Assembly: GCA_003162055.1 (NCBI GenBank)
Contig: PMNA01000013.1
Coordinates: 1 to 64,000 of the forward strand
Direction of reading: 5' to 3'
Length of the DNA: 64,000 nt
Source: Actinomycetota bacterium
GTDB taxonomy: Bacteria; Actinomycetota; Thermoleophilia; Gaiellales; Gaiellaceae
The stretch's first letter is position 1. Each line of letters begins with the position of its first letter. Both the position numbers and the translations under genes were made by a program. Positions 1-8,208 of the stretch are shown in pieces. The notes under the pieces were generated by a model. The model ran no database searches and had not been told where the DNA came from. It was given only the letters and a program-made list of their open reading frames with translations.

Positions 1-475
1 CCCCAGGTCATATCGGGCTTCTAGTAGGCAAAGCGCGGTTCAACCGCCGCACTGCCTGACGTCCCGCGCGAGTTGGTAAACGCCACGGCGCACCTTTCGA
101 AAGCGTGGATGCTCGCCCGTCGCTCGAGCACCAGCGTCACGGTTTCAAGGACATGGCTCGCCCTGGCCGGAGCAGGGCGAGGTTCACGAGGATCAGCCAA
201 GGCTCTGCGGAGTAACTCGTCGTGGAGCGCGCCTAGGCGGGCAAACTCAACCCCGACTTGGGGGTTTGAACGTGCTCCGCTTAGCTCTATTCTCGCTTCC
301 TCGGCCGGCCGCTTCGTACGGCCGAACGAGACTGGCCTCTCGAAGCGGCGTTGACCCCGCTGAGCGCACGATCCTCGTCGGGTCCGTGTAAGTCGAAACT
401 GCTCCCTCCGGGCTCGCATGCTCAGCGGCGCCCCGAGAAAGCGAGAGGCATCTGGTTCGAAACCGCCGGCTTTGG
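1..475. other. Left-edge region with no supportable gene
   Basis: Several open frames cross this stretch on both strands, but none has a recognisable domain, a convincing start or the codon pattern of the neighbours. A T-arm-like string near 453-465 has no matching acceptor or anticodon stem. It may be the 3' flank of a gene outside the window or decayed coding DNA. Confidence 0.5.
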
Positions 476-1186
476 TCAGTGCGCGAGCTTTTTCAAGTCG
501 ATCGCGCCCTTCGGAGCCGTCAGCGTCACTACGGCGTTCCACTGATCGAAGGTCAGCTTCCCGGCCGACTTCCCGGTTGCGACCAGTTGTACCGGGTAGG
601 ACTGTCCGGTCGCGGCGATGTAGAGAGTGCCGCCTTGCGTCGCCGTATCGGTGATGGCGACGACAGACCGTCCGGCGATCGTCGTAGTGGCGCCCTTTAC
701 GAGCTTGCCGTGATCACTGAGCATTCCACCGACGAACCTATGCAGGTCGGTCAGAGGCGTGAGTGAGGCGAAGTTGCCGGAAGTCGCGGATCCCATGATC
801 CAGCGTCCGGCGAAGATCTGTGCAGCCGCCTTTCCTCCGAAACTGCGCCAGAACGCCGCCGATCCTTTCATGTACGCCTTCGAGCCGATACGGATAATGT
901 CGGCCCTGGCGCCCTTCTCGGCCATCCAGCCGCTGCCTCCCCGGCTTCCGGCTATGTGGAGGTCGATCGAAAGCAGCTGGCCGTTTTCCGGAATAGTTCC
1001 CGAGACATGCACCGACGTGGCACTGTTGGTGGCCGCGGCCGCCGCTGCGACGATGGCGTCGGCTGGTTTCGAGGCGACTCCGTTCGTCTTCTTGGTCGAT
1101 CCGCCGCAACCGGCGCTTGCCACTATCAGCAACGCCAGTAGTGCGATAAGGCAGAGGTTTCGCGAGCGCATGCTCGCCATTTTCAC
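476..1186 (-). CDS. Putative secreted lipoprotein (LppX/LprG-like)
   Basis: A 236-aa exported lipoprotein. The N-terminus has basic residues, a hydrophobic stretch and a lipobox ending ASAGC, so Cys27 would be lipidated and the protein anchored outside the membrane. The body (VHVSGTI, SIDLHIAGS, a region on residual mobility of a lipid-like ligand, repeated beta strands) resembles the LppX/LprAFG fold, which carries lipids in mycobacteria. That assignment rests on general pattern only. The start could be the GTG at 1186 or one of two ATGs a few codons downstream (M3, M6). It is alone on this strand, with no operon partner in view. Confidence 0.7.
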   Translation of the reverse strand: MKMASMRSRNLCLIALLALLIVASAGCGGSTKKTNGVASKPADAIVAAAAAATNSATSVHVSGTIPENGQLLSIDLHIAGSRGGSGWMAEKGARADIIRIGSKAYMKGSAAFWRSFGGKAAAQIFAGRWIMGSATSGNFASLTPLTDLHRFVGGMLSDHGKLVKGATTTIAGRSVVAITDTATQGGTLYIAATGQSYPVQLVATGKSAGKLTFDQWNAVVTLTAPKGAIDLKKLAH

Positions 1187-1383
1187 ACTTTTCCCCGAAT
1201 CAAGTCGGCTTTAGTGGCGTAACGCTCTACCTCGTTGGACGGGTCTCTCACGAGGAGCTATCGCCGCGAGGCGCGCTGCGGCCGCCAGATTCCCGTAACC
1301 GGCGGCGCCTGGTGGCGCTGACCGCACATCACTCTCCGAGGCCGTGTAACGGCACTGCCCCTCCGGCGCTGCGCGCTCGCGAG

Positions 1384-1675
1384 CTAGCCGCTGACTCCGA
1401 TCTGATTCATGAAGCCGACCAGATCGTAGAAGAGGTTCTCCTCGACGATCTGCCCGTCGTCCCAGCGCGCCACGGTGCAGAAGTCCAGCTCGAACGACTT
1501 GCCGCTGGGCGGGATCTCGGTTCCGTTCGCCATCTGCATCGGCCCCGTCATCGTGCCGGTGAAACGCGCGATCGAGCAAGTCTAGTCGCCGGAAGCGAAG
1601 AAAACCTTGTAGGGCCTGTTGTCGAGGCGCTGGTCAGGGAACGTCTTCCAGAAGGCTTGCGACTCGATCGACCGT
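1384..1675 (-). pseudogene. SnoaL-like polyketide cyclase fragment with internal stop
   Basis: Reading the minus strand in one frame gives about 95 residues typical of the C-terminal two-thirds of a SnoaL-like (NTF2-fold) protein: FWKTFPDQRLDN, then ARFTGTMTGPM, then a tail ending VGFMNQIGVSG. The frame is broken by one TAG at 1582-1584, where the family usually has a residue such as Trp in 'GDWT', so one TGG-to-TAG change would explain it. The 5' part is missing and the sequence runs directly into a decayed copy of the neighbouring DksA-like gene. It is very probably dead; the substrate of the ancestor is unknown. Confidence 0.75.
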
Positions 1676-1755
1676 ATGTTGATCGGTCGTCGTCGACTAA
1701 TCGCTCGCGCGCTCGCTCAGGATCCACCCTCGCGGGTACACCTGGACACCAAGCA
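1665..1755 (-). pseudogene. Decayed partial copy of the DksA/TraR-like gene
   Basis: This stretch matches two separate parts of the 5' half of the intact gene at 1847-2182: the start region (GGTGTAC...GTGGATCC.GAGCGAGC) and a later piece (CGACGACGACCGAYCAACAT). The part between them is deleted, and frameshifts and stops are present. It looks like a relic of a tandem duplication, now fused to the SnoaL fragment. Confidence 0.6.
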
Positions 1756-1846
1756 TCGGTGGTGGCGGCTCGTCGCCCGTTTTTCTCTGACCGCCGTACC
1801 CCGTAGCCGGAGAATCAGTAGGTGGGTAAACGCCGCTGAGTCAGGC

Positions 1847-2182
1847 CTAGCGCTCGAAACGAGCCTGCTCTTCGGCTGTCCGCTCAGCGGTCGGCTCGGC
1901 CTCGAGGCGCTCATCGGGGATCGGTTCGCCGCTTTCGATCGACAACCCGTAGGCGCCGGCGGCGAGCCTCTGCTCGGCGCGCTCGACGGCCGCCAGCTCA
2001 ACCCGCAGGTCGTCGGAGAAGCCTTCATCGAGTTCCGCCTCGTATACATCCGACGCTTGATCGGCCATATGTTGGTCGGTCGTCGTCGGCTCGTCGCTCT
2101 CGATCGGCGCAAGATCACGGATGTCTTTCGTGATTCGCTCGCGCTCGCGGGAAAGCAGCTTGCGTGCTCGCTCGGGATCCAC
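1847..2182 (-). CDS. DksA/TraR-like protein lacking zinc cysteines
   Basis: About 111 aa. A helical N-terminus (VDPERARKLLSRERERI) and an acidic middle precede a C-terminal segment GAYGLSIESGEPIPDERL that aligns with the DksA/TraR zinc-finger region. All four zinc cysteines are replaced, which is common in actinobacterial members. Family members with zinc act in the secondary channel of RNA polymerase; whether this one does is unknown. The frame is open further upstream, but the alignment begins at this GTG; a second GTG at 2197 is an alternative. A broken partial copy lies just downstream at 1665-1755. Confidence 0.7.
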   Translation of the reverse strand: MDPERARKLLSRERERITKDIRDLAPIESDEPTTTDQHMADQASDVYEAELDEGFSDDLRVELAAVERAEQRLAAGAYGLSIESGEPIPDERLEAEPTAERTAEEQARFER

Positions 2183-2350
2183 GCTTCGAGCGTACACCCT
2201 GGAGGCAAGAAAGCGATCGTTTTCGCTCGGGCGCCCACAGCAGAGAGCCGGTGAGGCCGCTTTCCGGAGTCGCCGTGCGAGGATGCGAGGGGCGCCTCGT
2301 TCGAATACGCCTGGCCTCATCCGTTGTCGTTGGGACGTCGTTGTTGCTGC

Positions 2351-2761
2351 TCAGGAGTATGCGACGAAATACAACACGGCGCCGGAAACAACAGACAGCG
2401 ACCAGAAGAAGAGAAACACGAACGTCGAGCGCCTATGAACCAGAAAGTAGTTGACGTTTCTTCGGTAATTCTTGATGGCGAGCACAAAGAAAGCGATAAG
2501 ACCAAAGAGCATGAATAAAGAAAGCGTCCCGTGGAATATGCCCAGGCCCGTAATAAGAGATTTATTGGCACCGCTCTCGCGGGTGGGCAACCGGTAGATC
2601 ATGTAGCTGATGTCAAAAAGTATTTCGTAAACAAGAGCACCAATAGCGACTTTCTCCGGCAGCTTGCCTCGCTTGTATCCTTGATAAATAGTGTAAAAGA
2701 TCGCCAAGGACACGAGAAGCTCGGCCAGCAGCGCGATAGTGCTGTAAAGGGGGGCATGCAT
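2351..2761 (-). CDS. Small four-helix membrane protein, AT-rich
   Basis: A 136-aa integral membrane protein with four likely transmembrane helices (about residues 7-25, 40-58, 75-97, 112-134). A basic cytosolic loop (QGYKRGKLPEK) follows helix 1. It loosely resembles DUF420/YozB-type proteins, but I cannot assign a family. Codon use is clearly AT-richer than the neighbours (many ATA, TTA, AAA codons), suggesting recent acquisition. There is no Shine-Dalgarno; TAGGCT six bases before the ATG suggests a leaderless transcript. Confidence 0.7.
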   Translation of the reverse strand: MHAPLYSTIALLAELLVSLAIFYTIYQGYKRGKLPEKVAIGALVYEILFDISYMIYRLPTRESGANKSLITGLGIFHGTLSLFMLFGLIAFFVLAIKNYRRNVNYFLVHRRSTFVFLFFWSLSVVSGAVLYFVAYS

Positions 2762-2767
2762 GCAACT

Positions 2768-2773
2768 AGCCTA
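2768..2773 (-). promoter_or_regulatory. -10-like TAGGCT, leaderless start
   Basis: TAGGCT lies six bases before the ATG of the small membrane protein gene, which has no ribosome binding site. Confidence 0.5.
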
Positions 2774-2996
2774 TATGGTCGATGGCGACGGCCGGTCGAG
2801 AGGCCGACGAGCGCGTTGATACGCGCCTGAGTCAGGAAAGGTGCCGGGTCCGAATCCGCGTAGCGACGGTCGTGCGTTGTCAGAACGCGCGGGCCGCGCC
2901 GATTAGTAACGGTCTAGTTGGGCGATAAGGTTTAGATCGAGCTTGCGTGACCCGTGGTCGCGGCATCGAGCCTTTTCGACCTGAAGGAGACAAGAG

Positions 2997-4469
2997 ATGA
3001 GCAAGCGGAAGAAACTTACAACCGAGTCCGGCGCCCCGGTCGCAGACAACCAGCACTCGCAGACGGCCGGCCCGGGCGGGCCGGTGCTCATCCAGGACGG
3101 GCACCTGCTCGAGAAACTGGCGAGCTTCAACCGCGAGCGCATCCCGGAGCGGGTCGTACATGCGCGCGGCTCGGGCGCCTACGGCCACTTCGAGGTCACG
3201 CGGGACGTTACGCCCTACACGCGGGCGCGGTTCCTCTCGCAGATCGGCAAGAAGACCGAGGCCTTCGCGCGCTTCTCGACCGTGGCCGGCGCACGCGGTT
3301 CGGCCGACGCCGTACGCGACCCGCGCGGTTTCGCCGTCAAGTTCTACACCGAGGACGGCAACTACGACCTGGTGGGCAACGACACGCCGATCTTCTTCAT
3401 CCGCGACCCGCTCAAGTTCCCCGACTTCATCCACTCGCAAAAGCCTGACCCGAACACCAATCGACAGGAGCCCGACAACGTCTGGGACTTCTTCAGCCTC
3501 TCGCCCGAGGCCACGCACATGTTCACCTGGCTCTTCGGCGACCGCGGCATTCCCGCGAGCTTCCGGCACATGGACGGCTTCGGCTCGCACACCTTCCAGT
3601 GGGTCAACGCCGCCGGCGAGCAGTTCTTCGTCAAGTACCACTTCAAGACCGACCAGGGCATCGAGTGCCTGACGGCCGAGGCGGCGGCGAAGCTCGCCGG
3701 CGAGAACCCCGACTCGCATCAGATGGATCTGCACGAGGCTATTCATCGGGGTGAGTTCCCCTCCTGGACGCTCAAGGTGCAGATCATGCCGGCCGCGGAG
3801 GCGAAGAGCTATCGCTTCAACCCCTTCGATGTCACTAAGGTCTGGCCCCACGCCGACTACCCACTGCAGGAAGTCGGGAAGCTTGCGCTCGATCGCAACC
3901 CGGCCAACTACTTCGCCGACGTCGAGCAGAGCGCCTTCAACCCGGCCAATTTCGTGCCCGGGATCGGACCATCACCCGACAAGATGCTGCAGGGCCGCCT
4001 GTTCGCCTACGGCGACGCCCAGCGCTACCGGCTGGGGATCAACCACACCGAGCTTCCGGTGAACAGCCCGCACGCCGCCAGCGCGGCCAACTACGGTCGT
4101 GACGGCTTCATGCGCCCCGGCGATAACGCAGGTGCGGCCAAGAACTACGAGCCGAACAGCTTCGACGGGCCCGCCGAGACCGGGGTGCCGCTGTACGCTC
4201 CGCTGGCCGGCGACGGCTCCAGCGGCAGCTATGAATGGGACAGCCGTGAGGGCGACGATTTCGCGCAGGCCGGCGCTCTGTATCGCGTCATCGACGAGGC
4301 GGCGCGGGCCCGGTTGGTCGCCAACATCGCCGGCAGCCTCGCGCAGGTCTCGAAGGACGAGATCATCGAGCGCTCCGTGGCGCACCTCCGCGCCGCCGAC
4401 CCCGAGTACGGCGAGCGAGTCGCTGCCGCGGTGGTGGGGCTTAGGGGGAAGTCGGTGGCTGGGAGGTAG
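2997..4469 (+). CDS. katA: Monofunctional heme catalase
   Basis: A 490-aa small-subunit catalase that converts hydrogen peroxide to water and oxygen in the cytosol. The distal heme His55 ([12 protein letters not shown]), Asn128 ([11 protein letters not shown]) and the proximal heme ligand Tyr338 ([14 protein letters not shown]) are all present. The length is normal for the clade and the sequence runs without gaps. A good ribosome binding site (GAAGGAGA) precedes the ATG, which supports this start. The gene stands alone: the upstream gene is on the other strand, and thrC downstream has its own start signals. Confidence 0.97.
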   Translation: MSKRKKLTTESGAPVADNQHSQTAGPGGPVLIQDGHLLEKLASFNRERIPERVVHARGSGAYGHFEVTRDVTPYTRARFLSQIGKKTEAFARFSTVAGARGSADAVRDPRGFAVKFYTEDGNYDLVGNDTPIFFIRDPLKFPDFIHSQKPDPNTNRQEPDNVWDFFSLSPEATHMFTWLFGDRGIPASFRHMDGFGSHTFQWVNAAGEQFFVKYHFKTDQGIECLTAEAAAKLAGENPDSHQMDLHEAIHRGEFPSWTLKVQIMPAAEAKSYRFNPFDVTKVWPHADYPLQEVGKLALDRNPANYFADVEQSAFNPANFVPGIGPSPDKMLQGRLFAYGDAQRYRLGINHTELPVNSPHAASAANYGRDGFMRPGDNAGAAKNYEPNSFDGPAETGVPLYAPLAGDGSSGSYEWDSREGDDFAQAGALYRVIDEAARARLVANIAGSLAQVSKDEIIERSVAHLRAADPEYGERVAAAVVGLRGKSVAGR

Positions 4470-4546
4470 CCATCGGGTTAGGGAGCTACACGCTCCGAGA
4501 GGGCTTGACTCCTGCCGAGGACGCGGGCCGCCGGCAGGGCGTGTGC

Positions 4547-4552
4547 TACCTT
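4547..4552 (+). promoter_or_regulatory. -10-like TACCTT, leaderless thrC start
   Basis: TGC precedes TACCTT (extended -10 pattern), and the GTG at 4559 follows after exactly six bases, so transcription probably starts at or next to the start codon. It decides for GTG 4559 over ATG 4574. Confidence 0.55.
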
Positions 4553-4558
4553 CGAGGC

Positions 4559-5632
4559 GTGGCTACGACACCGATGCAGGAGACCGCTGCCAGAGCGGGT
4601 TGGAGAGGCGTCATCGAGGAGTACCGGCGCTTCCTTCCCGTCTCCGAGCAAACCCCCGTTATAACCATGCTCGAGGGCGGCACGCCGCTGATCGAGGCGC
4701 CGCGCCTGTCCGAGCGCGTCGGTGCGCGGGTCTGGCTCAAGTTCGAGGGTCTCAACCCGACCTGTTCCTTCAAGGACCGCGGCATGACGATGGCCATTTC
4801 CAAGGCGCTCGAGCGCAAGGCGCCGGCCGTCATCTGCGCCTCCACCGGTAACACCTCCGCCTCGGCGGCGGCCTACGCCGGTCGCGCCGGCATGACCTGC
4901 GCCGTGCTCGTGCCGGAGGGCAAGATCGCGCTCGGCAAGATGGCTCAGGCGCTCGCCTACGGCGCGCGCGTGCTCGAGATCCGCGGCAATTTCGACCGCG
5001 CGCTCGAGATCGTGCGCGAGCTGGGTGAGAAGGCGGGGCTCGAGATAGTCAACTCGATCAACCCCTTCCGCATCCAAGGGCAGAAGACGGGCGCCTTCGA
5101 GATCGTGGACGTGCTCGGAGACGCGCCCGACATCCACTGCATCCCGGTCGGCAACGCCGGCAACATCACCGCCTACTGGAAGGGCTACCGCGAGTATCTG
5201 GAGGCGGGCATCTCGACTCATACCCCGCGCATGCTCGGCTTCCAGGCCGAGGGAGCCGCGCCGCTCGTGCACGGCCACCCGATCGAGAACCCCTCCACGG
5301 TCGCCACGGCCATCCGCATCGGCAACCCGGCTTCGTGGAAGGGCGCCGAAGAGGCGATCAGCGCGTCCAGCGGCGCCGTCAACATCGTCACCGACGAGGA
5401 GATCCTCGCCGCCCAGTCGCTTCTCGCCACGAGCGAAGGCGTCTACTGCGAGCCCGCTTCGGCCGCCTCTGTCTCCGGCTTGCTCAAGTTCGGAGTGCCC
5501 GAGGGCTCGAAAGTCGTCTGCATCCTCACCGGGCACGGGCTCAAGGATCCGGACATCACGATCAAGTCCGTGCCCAAGCCTCCGGTAGTTGACGCGGACT
5601 ACGCCGCGGTTTGCAGTGCGCTCGGGCTTTAG
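4559..5632 (+). CDS. thrC: Threonine synthase
   Basis: A 357-aa PLP enzyme converting O-phosphohomoserine to threonine, the last step of threonine synthesis. The PLP lysine is Lys72 in CSFKDRGMT; the phosphate-binding loop region ([12 protein letters not shown]) and the serine-threonine dehydratase-like fold are intact, and the length fits the short bacterial class. The frame is open further upstream, but the GTG at 4559 sits at leaderless spacing after TACCTT. An ATG five codons later is possible. thrC is not next to other threonine genes here; it ends 3 bp before a convergent methyltransferase gene. Confidence 0.93.
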   Translation: MATTPMQETAARAGWRGVIEEYRRFLPVSEQTPVITMLEGGTPLIEAPRLSERVGARVWLKFEGLNPTCSFKDRGMTMAISKALERKAPAVICASTGNTSASAAAYAGRAGMTCAVLVPEGKIALGKMAQALAYGARVLEIRGNFDRALEIVRELGEKAGLEIVNSINPFRIQGQKTGAFEIVDVLGDAPDIHCIPVGNAGNITAYWKGYREYLEAGISTHTPRMLGFQAEGAAPLVHGHPIENPSTVATAIRIGNPASWKGAEEAISASSGAVNIVTDEEILAAQSLLATSEGVYCEPASAASVSGLLKFGVPEGSKVVCILTGHGLKDPDITIKSVPKPPVVDADYAAVCSALGL

Positions 5633-5635
5633 GCG

Positions 5636-6238
5636 CTAGCGCCGCGGTCGCCGTGCCCGCACGAGCGCATCGACCGCCTCGCGCGCACCTTCCGCGGTCT
5701 CGACCGTCCTCACGACCGGTTCGGCGCGCTCGATCTCCAGCCCCGCGAGCGCTGGTAGAACATCGTCTGTCGTATAGAGAACGGCCGGATCGCGTGGACC
5801 GCCGTAGCCGTGCGTGAGATTGCTCGGGTCGTGGGCGACGATCAGGAACGTACCGCCGGGGGCGACGGCTCCCGCCGCGCGAGCGAAAATAGGTCGGAGG
5901 AGCTTTATTGGCATCTGGAGGTAGAAGGCGATCACGAGCTCGAACGCCTCGGTCGGCGGTGCGTACTCGAGCAGGTTGGCGCCCACCCAGTCGACCCGGA
6001 CACCGCGATCCTCGGCCAAGTGGCGCGCCTTCTCAAGCGCGACATCGGCGAAATCCACACCGGTTACCTGCCAGCCCTGCTCGGCGAGCCAGACGGAGTT
6101 TCGACCCTCGCCGCAGGCGAGATCGAGCGCCCGTCCCGTCGCGAGCCCCTCCGTCTCCGTAACGAGAAAGCGATTCGGCCGCTCAGTCCAGAGGAGATCG
6201 TCTCCTTGGTAACGGCAGTTCCAGTCCTCTTTGTCCAC
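5636..6238 (-). CDS. Class I SAM-dependent methyltransferase (TehB-like)
   Basis: A 200-aa Rossmann methyltransferase. Motif I LDLACGEGRNSVWLAEQGW binds SAM, followed by the acidic residue of motif II (TGVDFADVALEKA) and motif IV around FELVIAFYLQMP. It opens DKEDWNCRYQGDDLLWTERP, as in TehB/thiopurine-methyltransferase relatives that methylate small soft anions such as tellurite or selenite; the substrate here is not determined. The GTG at 6238 is chosen because homology begins there and AAGAAG precedes it, although the frame is open another 70 codons. It diverges from the arsenic operon. Confidence 0.8.
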   Translation of the reverse strand: MDKEDWNCRYQGDDLLWTERPNRFLVTETEGLATGRALDLACGEGRNSVWLAEQGWQVTGVDFADVALEKARHLAEDRGVRVDWVGANLLEYAPPTEAFELVIAFYLQMPIKLLRPIFARAAGAVAPGGTFLIVAHDPSNLTHGYGGPRDPAVLYTTDDVLPALAGLEIERAEPVVRTVETAEGAREAVDALVRARRPRR

Positions 6239-6432
6239 GTTCTTCTTGATTCTGCCTAGGCGGCACGGAATCGGCACATTTTCGCGCGCCCTAATCGCGC
6301 TTTTTCTCACTACCGTGTCCTGCCCCGTGGGAGGGTGGGGGTGGCGGGTGGTCAAGGAGGCGTCCGACACCCGGCGATTGTCACGTGCGCGAGAGACACC
6401 GCGGCAGATCCATCTCATCGTTCGGCGACCGC

Positions 6433-6460
6433 TTGACAGAGGCAGCAATGTATTGATAAA
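6433..6460 (+). promoter_or_regulatory. Sigma-70-type promoter of the ars operon
   Basis: TTGACA at 6433-6438 and GATAAA at 6455-6460 are separated by 16 bases. The predicted start (about 6467) lies inside the operator-like repeats that follow. Confidence 0.65.
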
Positions 6461-6462
6461 AC

Positions 6463-6485
6463 TCGATACATCGACAATAATCGAT
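6463..6485 (+). promoter_or_regulatory. Probable ArsR operator
   Basis: Three overlapping half-sites: TCGAT at 6463-6467, ATCGA at 6470-6474 and TCGAT at 6481-6485. ATCGA-N6-TCGAT forms a dyad. AT-rich dyads just downstream of the -10 element are typical binding sites of ArsR/SmtB repressors, and the arsR gene is next in the transcript. Binding is inferred. Confidence 0.55.
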
Positions 6486-6510
6486 ATGACTTATCAGGAA
6501 GGAACTTGCA

Positions 6511-6657
6511 ATGAAGCTGCTCGGCAAGAGCAAGAGGGAGCCAAGGATCGAATTCGGCGACCGCTGCGTAACGGCTTGTGACGCAACTTGCATCGCCGAA
6601 GCCGAGCGCGATCGCATCTTCGAGAACCTGCTCCGCTACGGATACCGGCCGCTATGA
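6511..6657 (+). CDS. 48-aa cysteine-motif peptide at head of ars operon
   Basis: A small frame with a strong ribosome binding site (AGGAAGGAA) encodes 48 residues. The N-terminus is basic (MKLLGKSKREPR), followed by CVTACDATC, a CX3CX3C pattern at Cys19, Cys23 and Cys27, and a charged helical tail. Its TGA overlaps the ATG of arsR by 4 bp, the same coupling as the rest of the operon, which argues that it is translated. Three thiols one helical turn apart could bind arsenite or another soft metal, for example as a carrier or sensor accessory. That function is inference; I do not recognise a named family. Confidence 0.7.
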   Translation: MKLLGKSKREPRIEFGDRCVTACDATCIAEAERDRIFENLLRYGYRPL

Positions 6658-6998
6658 CCGGCGCGACGACAGCCATGGCCGGCTGTGTGCCGCTGGCAGC
6701 GCCTGCGCTCTCGAACGAGGAGGCCGAGGCTACGGCCCGGCTTTTCGCCGCGCTTGGCGACCCGCACCGGGTGAAGATCGTCAACCTGCTGGCTACAAGC
6801 CCAGAACCGGTCTGTATCTGCAATCTCATCGGGCCGCTCGGTCTCGCTCAGCCGACTGTGAGCCACCACATGAAGAAGTTGGTCGAAGCTGGGTTACTCG
6901 AGCGTGAGCAGCGCGGAAAGTGGGCCTTCTTCTCTCTCAACCACGAGGCCGTGAGCAAGCTCGCCGGCCTGATCGATCTGGAAGGAAAGAGCCGATGA
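6654..6998 (+). CDS. arsR: ArsR-family arsenite-responsive repressor
   Basis: A 114-aa winged-helix repressor. A family-typical start (ATARLFAALGDPHRVKIVNLL) leads to the metal-site pair Cys-x-Cys in EPVCICNLIGPL on helix 3, then the recognition helix (AQPTVSHHMKKLVEAGLLE) and the wing (REQRGKWAFFSLN). Arsenite binding should release it from the operator at 6463-6485, so it would autoregulate the operon. The ATG at 6654 overlaps the stop of the upstream peptide; a second ATG eight codons later is possible. It overlaps arsM by 4 bp. Confidence 0.93.
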   Translation: MTGATTAMAGCVPLAAPALSNEEAEATARLFAALGDPHRVKIVNLLATSPEPVCICNLIGPLGLAQPTVSHHMKKLVEAGLLEREQRGKWAFFSLNHEAVSKLAGLIDLEGKSR

Positions 6999-7810
6999 CA
7001 GATTCCGCGGAAAAGCTGCGAGAGGAAGTGCGCCGCCGCTACGCCGAAGCTGCTCGCAGCGTCAGCGAGAAGGGCGGAAAAGCGTGTTGCGGCGACGAGA
7101 AGGCCGCCAGCGACGGCTTCGGCGCGGCGAGCTACAGTGCCGGTGAGCGCGACGAGCTTCCCGATGCTGCCACGCTGGCCTCGCTCGGCTGCGGCAACCC
7201 AATCGCGGTCGCCGACCTGAACGAGGGGGAGACGGTGCTCGATCTGGGCTCGGGCGGCGGCATCGACGTGATCCTCTCGGCCAGGCGGGTGGGTGAGACG
7301 GGGCGCGCCTTCGGGCTCGACATGACAGACGAGATGTTGGCACTGGCGCAGCGAAACGCCAAGCAGGCGGGCGTTTCGAACGCGATCTTCCTCAAGGGCG
7401 TGATCGAGCAGATCCCACTTCCGGCCGAGTCGGTCGACGTCGTCATCTCCAACTGCGTGATCAACCTCTCGACCGACAAGCCCGCGGTGCTGATGGAAAT
7501 GGCGCGCGTGCTCAAGCCGGGCGGGCGGATCGGAATCGCCGACGTTATCGCCGAGGATCGCCTTTCGCCGGCCGCGCGAGGCGAGCGTGGGAGCTATTCG
7601 GGCTGCATCGCGGGAGCTCTCTCGAGGAGCGAGTACGAGCAAGGTCTCGTAGCGGCGGGATTCGAGCAGATCTCGGTCGAGTTCACGCACGAGGTCGAGG
7701 ACGGCATGCATTCCTCAATCGTCAAGGCCGCCAGAGCCGAGCAAGCCAGGCCGGTAGCGAAGCCACTTCCGCTGACCGGTAATCGATCGAAGGGGACGTG
7801 CTGCGGATGA
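6995..7810 (+). CDS. arsM: Arsenite methyltransferase
   Basis: A 271-aa SAM methyltransferase that converts As(III) to methylated, partly volatile arsenicals. Motif I is VLDLGSGGGIDVILSA, with GLDMTDEMLALAQRNA after it. The cysteines expected for arsenic binding are present: the CCGDEK pair near residue 30, SLGCGNP, a Cys in SNCVINLS, and SGCIAGAL. The C-terminus ends TCCG, a further Cys pair seen in some homologues. The start overlaps the arsR stop (ATGA), and the stop overlaps the arsC start in the same way. Confidence 0.95.
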   Translation: MTDSAEKLREEVRRRYAEAARSVSEKGGKACCGDEKAASDGFGAASYSAGERDELPDAATLASLGCGNPIAVADLNEGETVLDLGSGGGIDVILSARRVGETGRAFGLDMTDEMLALAQRNAKQAGVSNAIFLKGVIEQIPLPAESVDVVISNCVINLSTDKPAVLMEMARVLKPGGRIGIADVIAEDRLSPAARGERGSYSGCIAGALSRSEYEQGLVAAGFEQISVEFTHEVEDGMHSSIVKAARAEQARPVAKPLPLTGNRSKGTCCG

Positions 7811-8208
7811 AGGTTCTCTTCGTTTGCATCGGTAATGCCGGGCGCTCGCAAATGTCTGAAGCGTTCTTTACGCGCGCGGCGCAGGACCGCCATGAGGCGC
7901 GCTCCGCCGGAACTCAGCCCGCCGCGGCCGTTCACCCGGAGGTTGTGGAAGCGATGGCCGAGCTCGGCATCGATCTCTCCGCGCGCGTCCCGCACCGTCT
8001 CGAGCGCGCTGACGCCGAGTGGGCCGATCTGGTCGTGACCATGGGCTGTGGCGACGCTTGTCCGGTCATCCTCGGTAAGCGCTACATCGACTGGGACCTC
8101 GAGGATCCCAAAGGCAAGGGCATCGAGCGGGTCCGCGAGATCCGAGACGAGATCGCTGCTCGCGTCGAGCGGCTATTCGCTGAATTCGAGGCTGAAGCAG
8201 AGAAGTGA
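7807..8208 (+). CDS. arsC: Arsenate reductase, low-MW phosphatase type
   Basis: A 133-aa enzyme reducing arsenate to arsenite so that it can be exported or methylated. The phosphatase P-loop is VCIGNAGRSQMSEAFF, with the nucleophilic Cys and the Arg of CX5R. A Cys pair in MGCGDACPV provides the disulfide relay used by thioredoxin- or mycothiol-coupled enzymes, and the general-acid Asp lies in DWDLEDPKGK. It sits between arsM and acr3 with 4-bp overlaps on both sides. Which thiol cofactor it uses cannot be told from the sequence. Confidence 0.92.
   Translation: MKVLFVCIGNAGRSQMSEAFFTRAAQDRHEARSAGTQPAAAVHPEVVEAMAELGIDLSARVPHRLERADAEWADLVVTMGCGDACPVILGKRYIDWDLEDPKGKGIERVREIRDEIAARVERLFAEFEAEAEK

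Noticed and set aside
451-470. T-arm-like GGTTCGAAACC, possible tRNA
   Set aside because: No acceptor, D or anticodon stems can be drawn around it.
1211-1579. 122-aa minus-strand frame as a gene
   Set aside because: It is out of frame with the SnoaL-like residues and is rich in Arg/Ala; the SnoaL frame explains the DNA.
2880-3851. 323-aa open frame antisense to catalase
   Set aside because: Arg/Val/Leu-rich shadow of a certain catalase gene.
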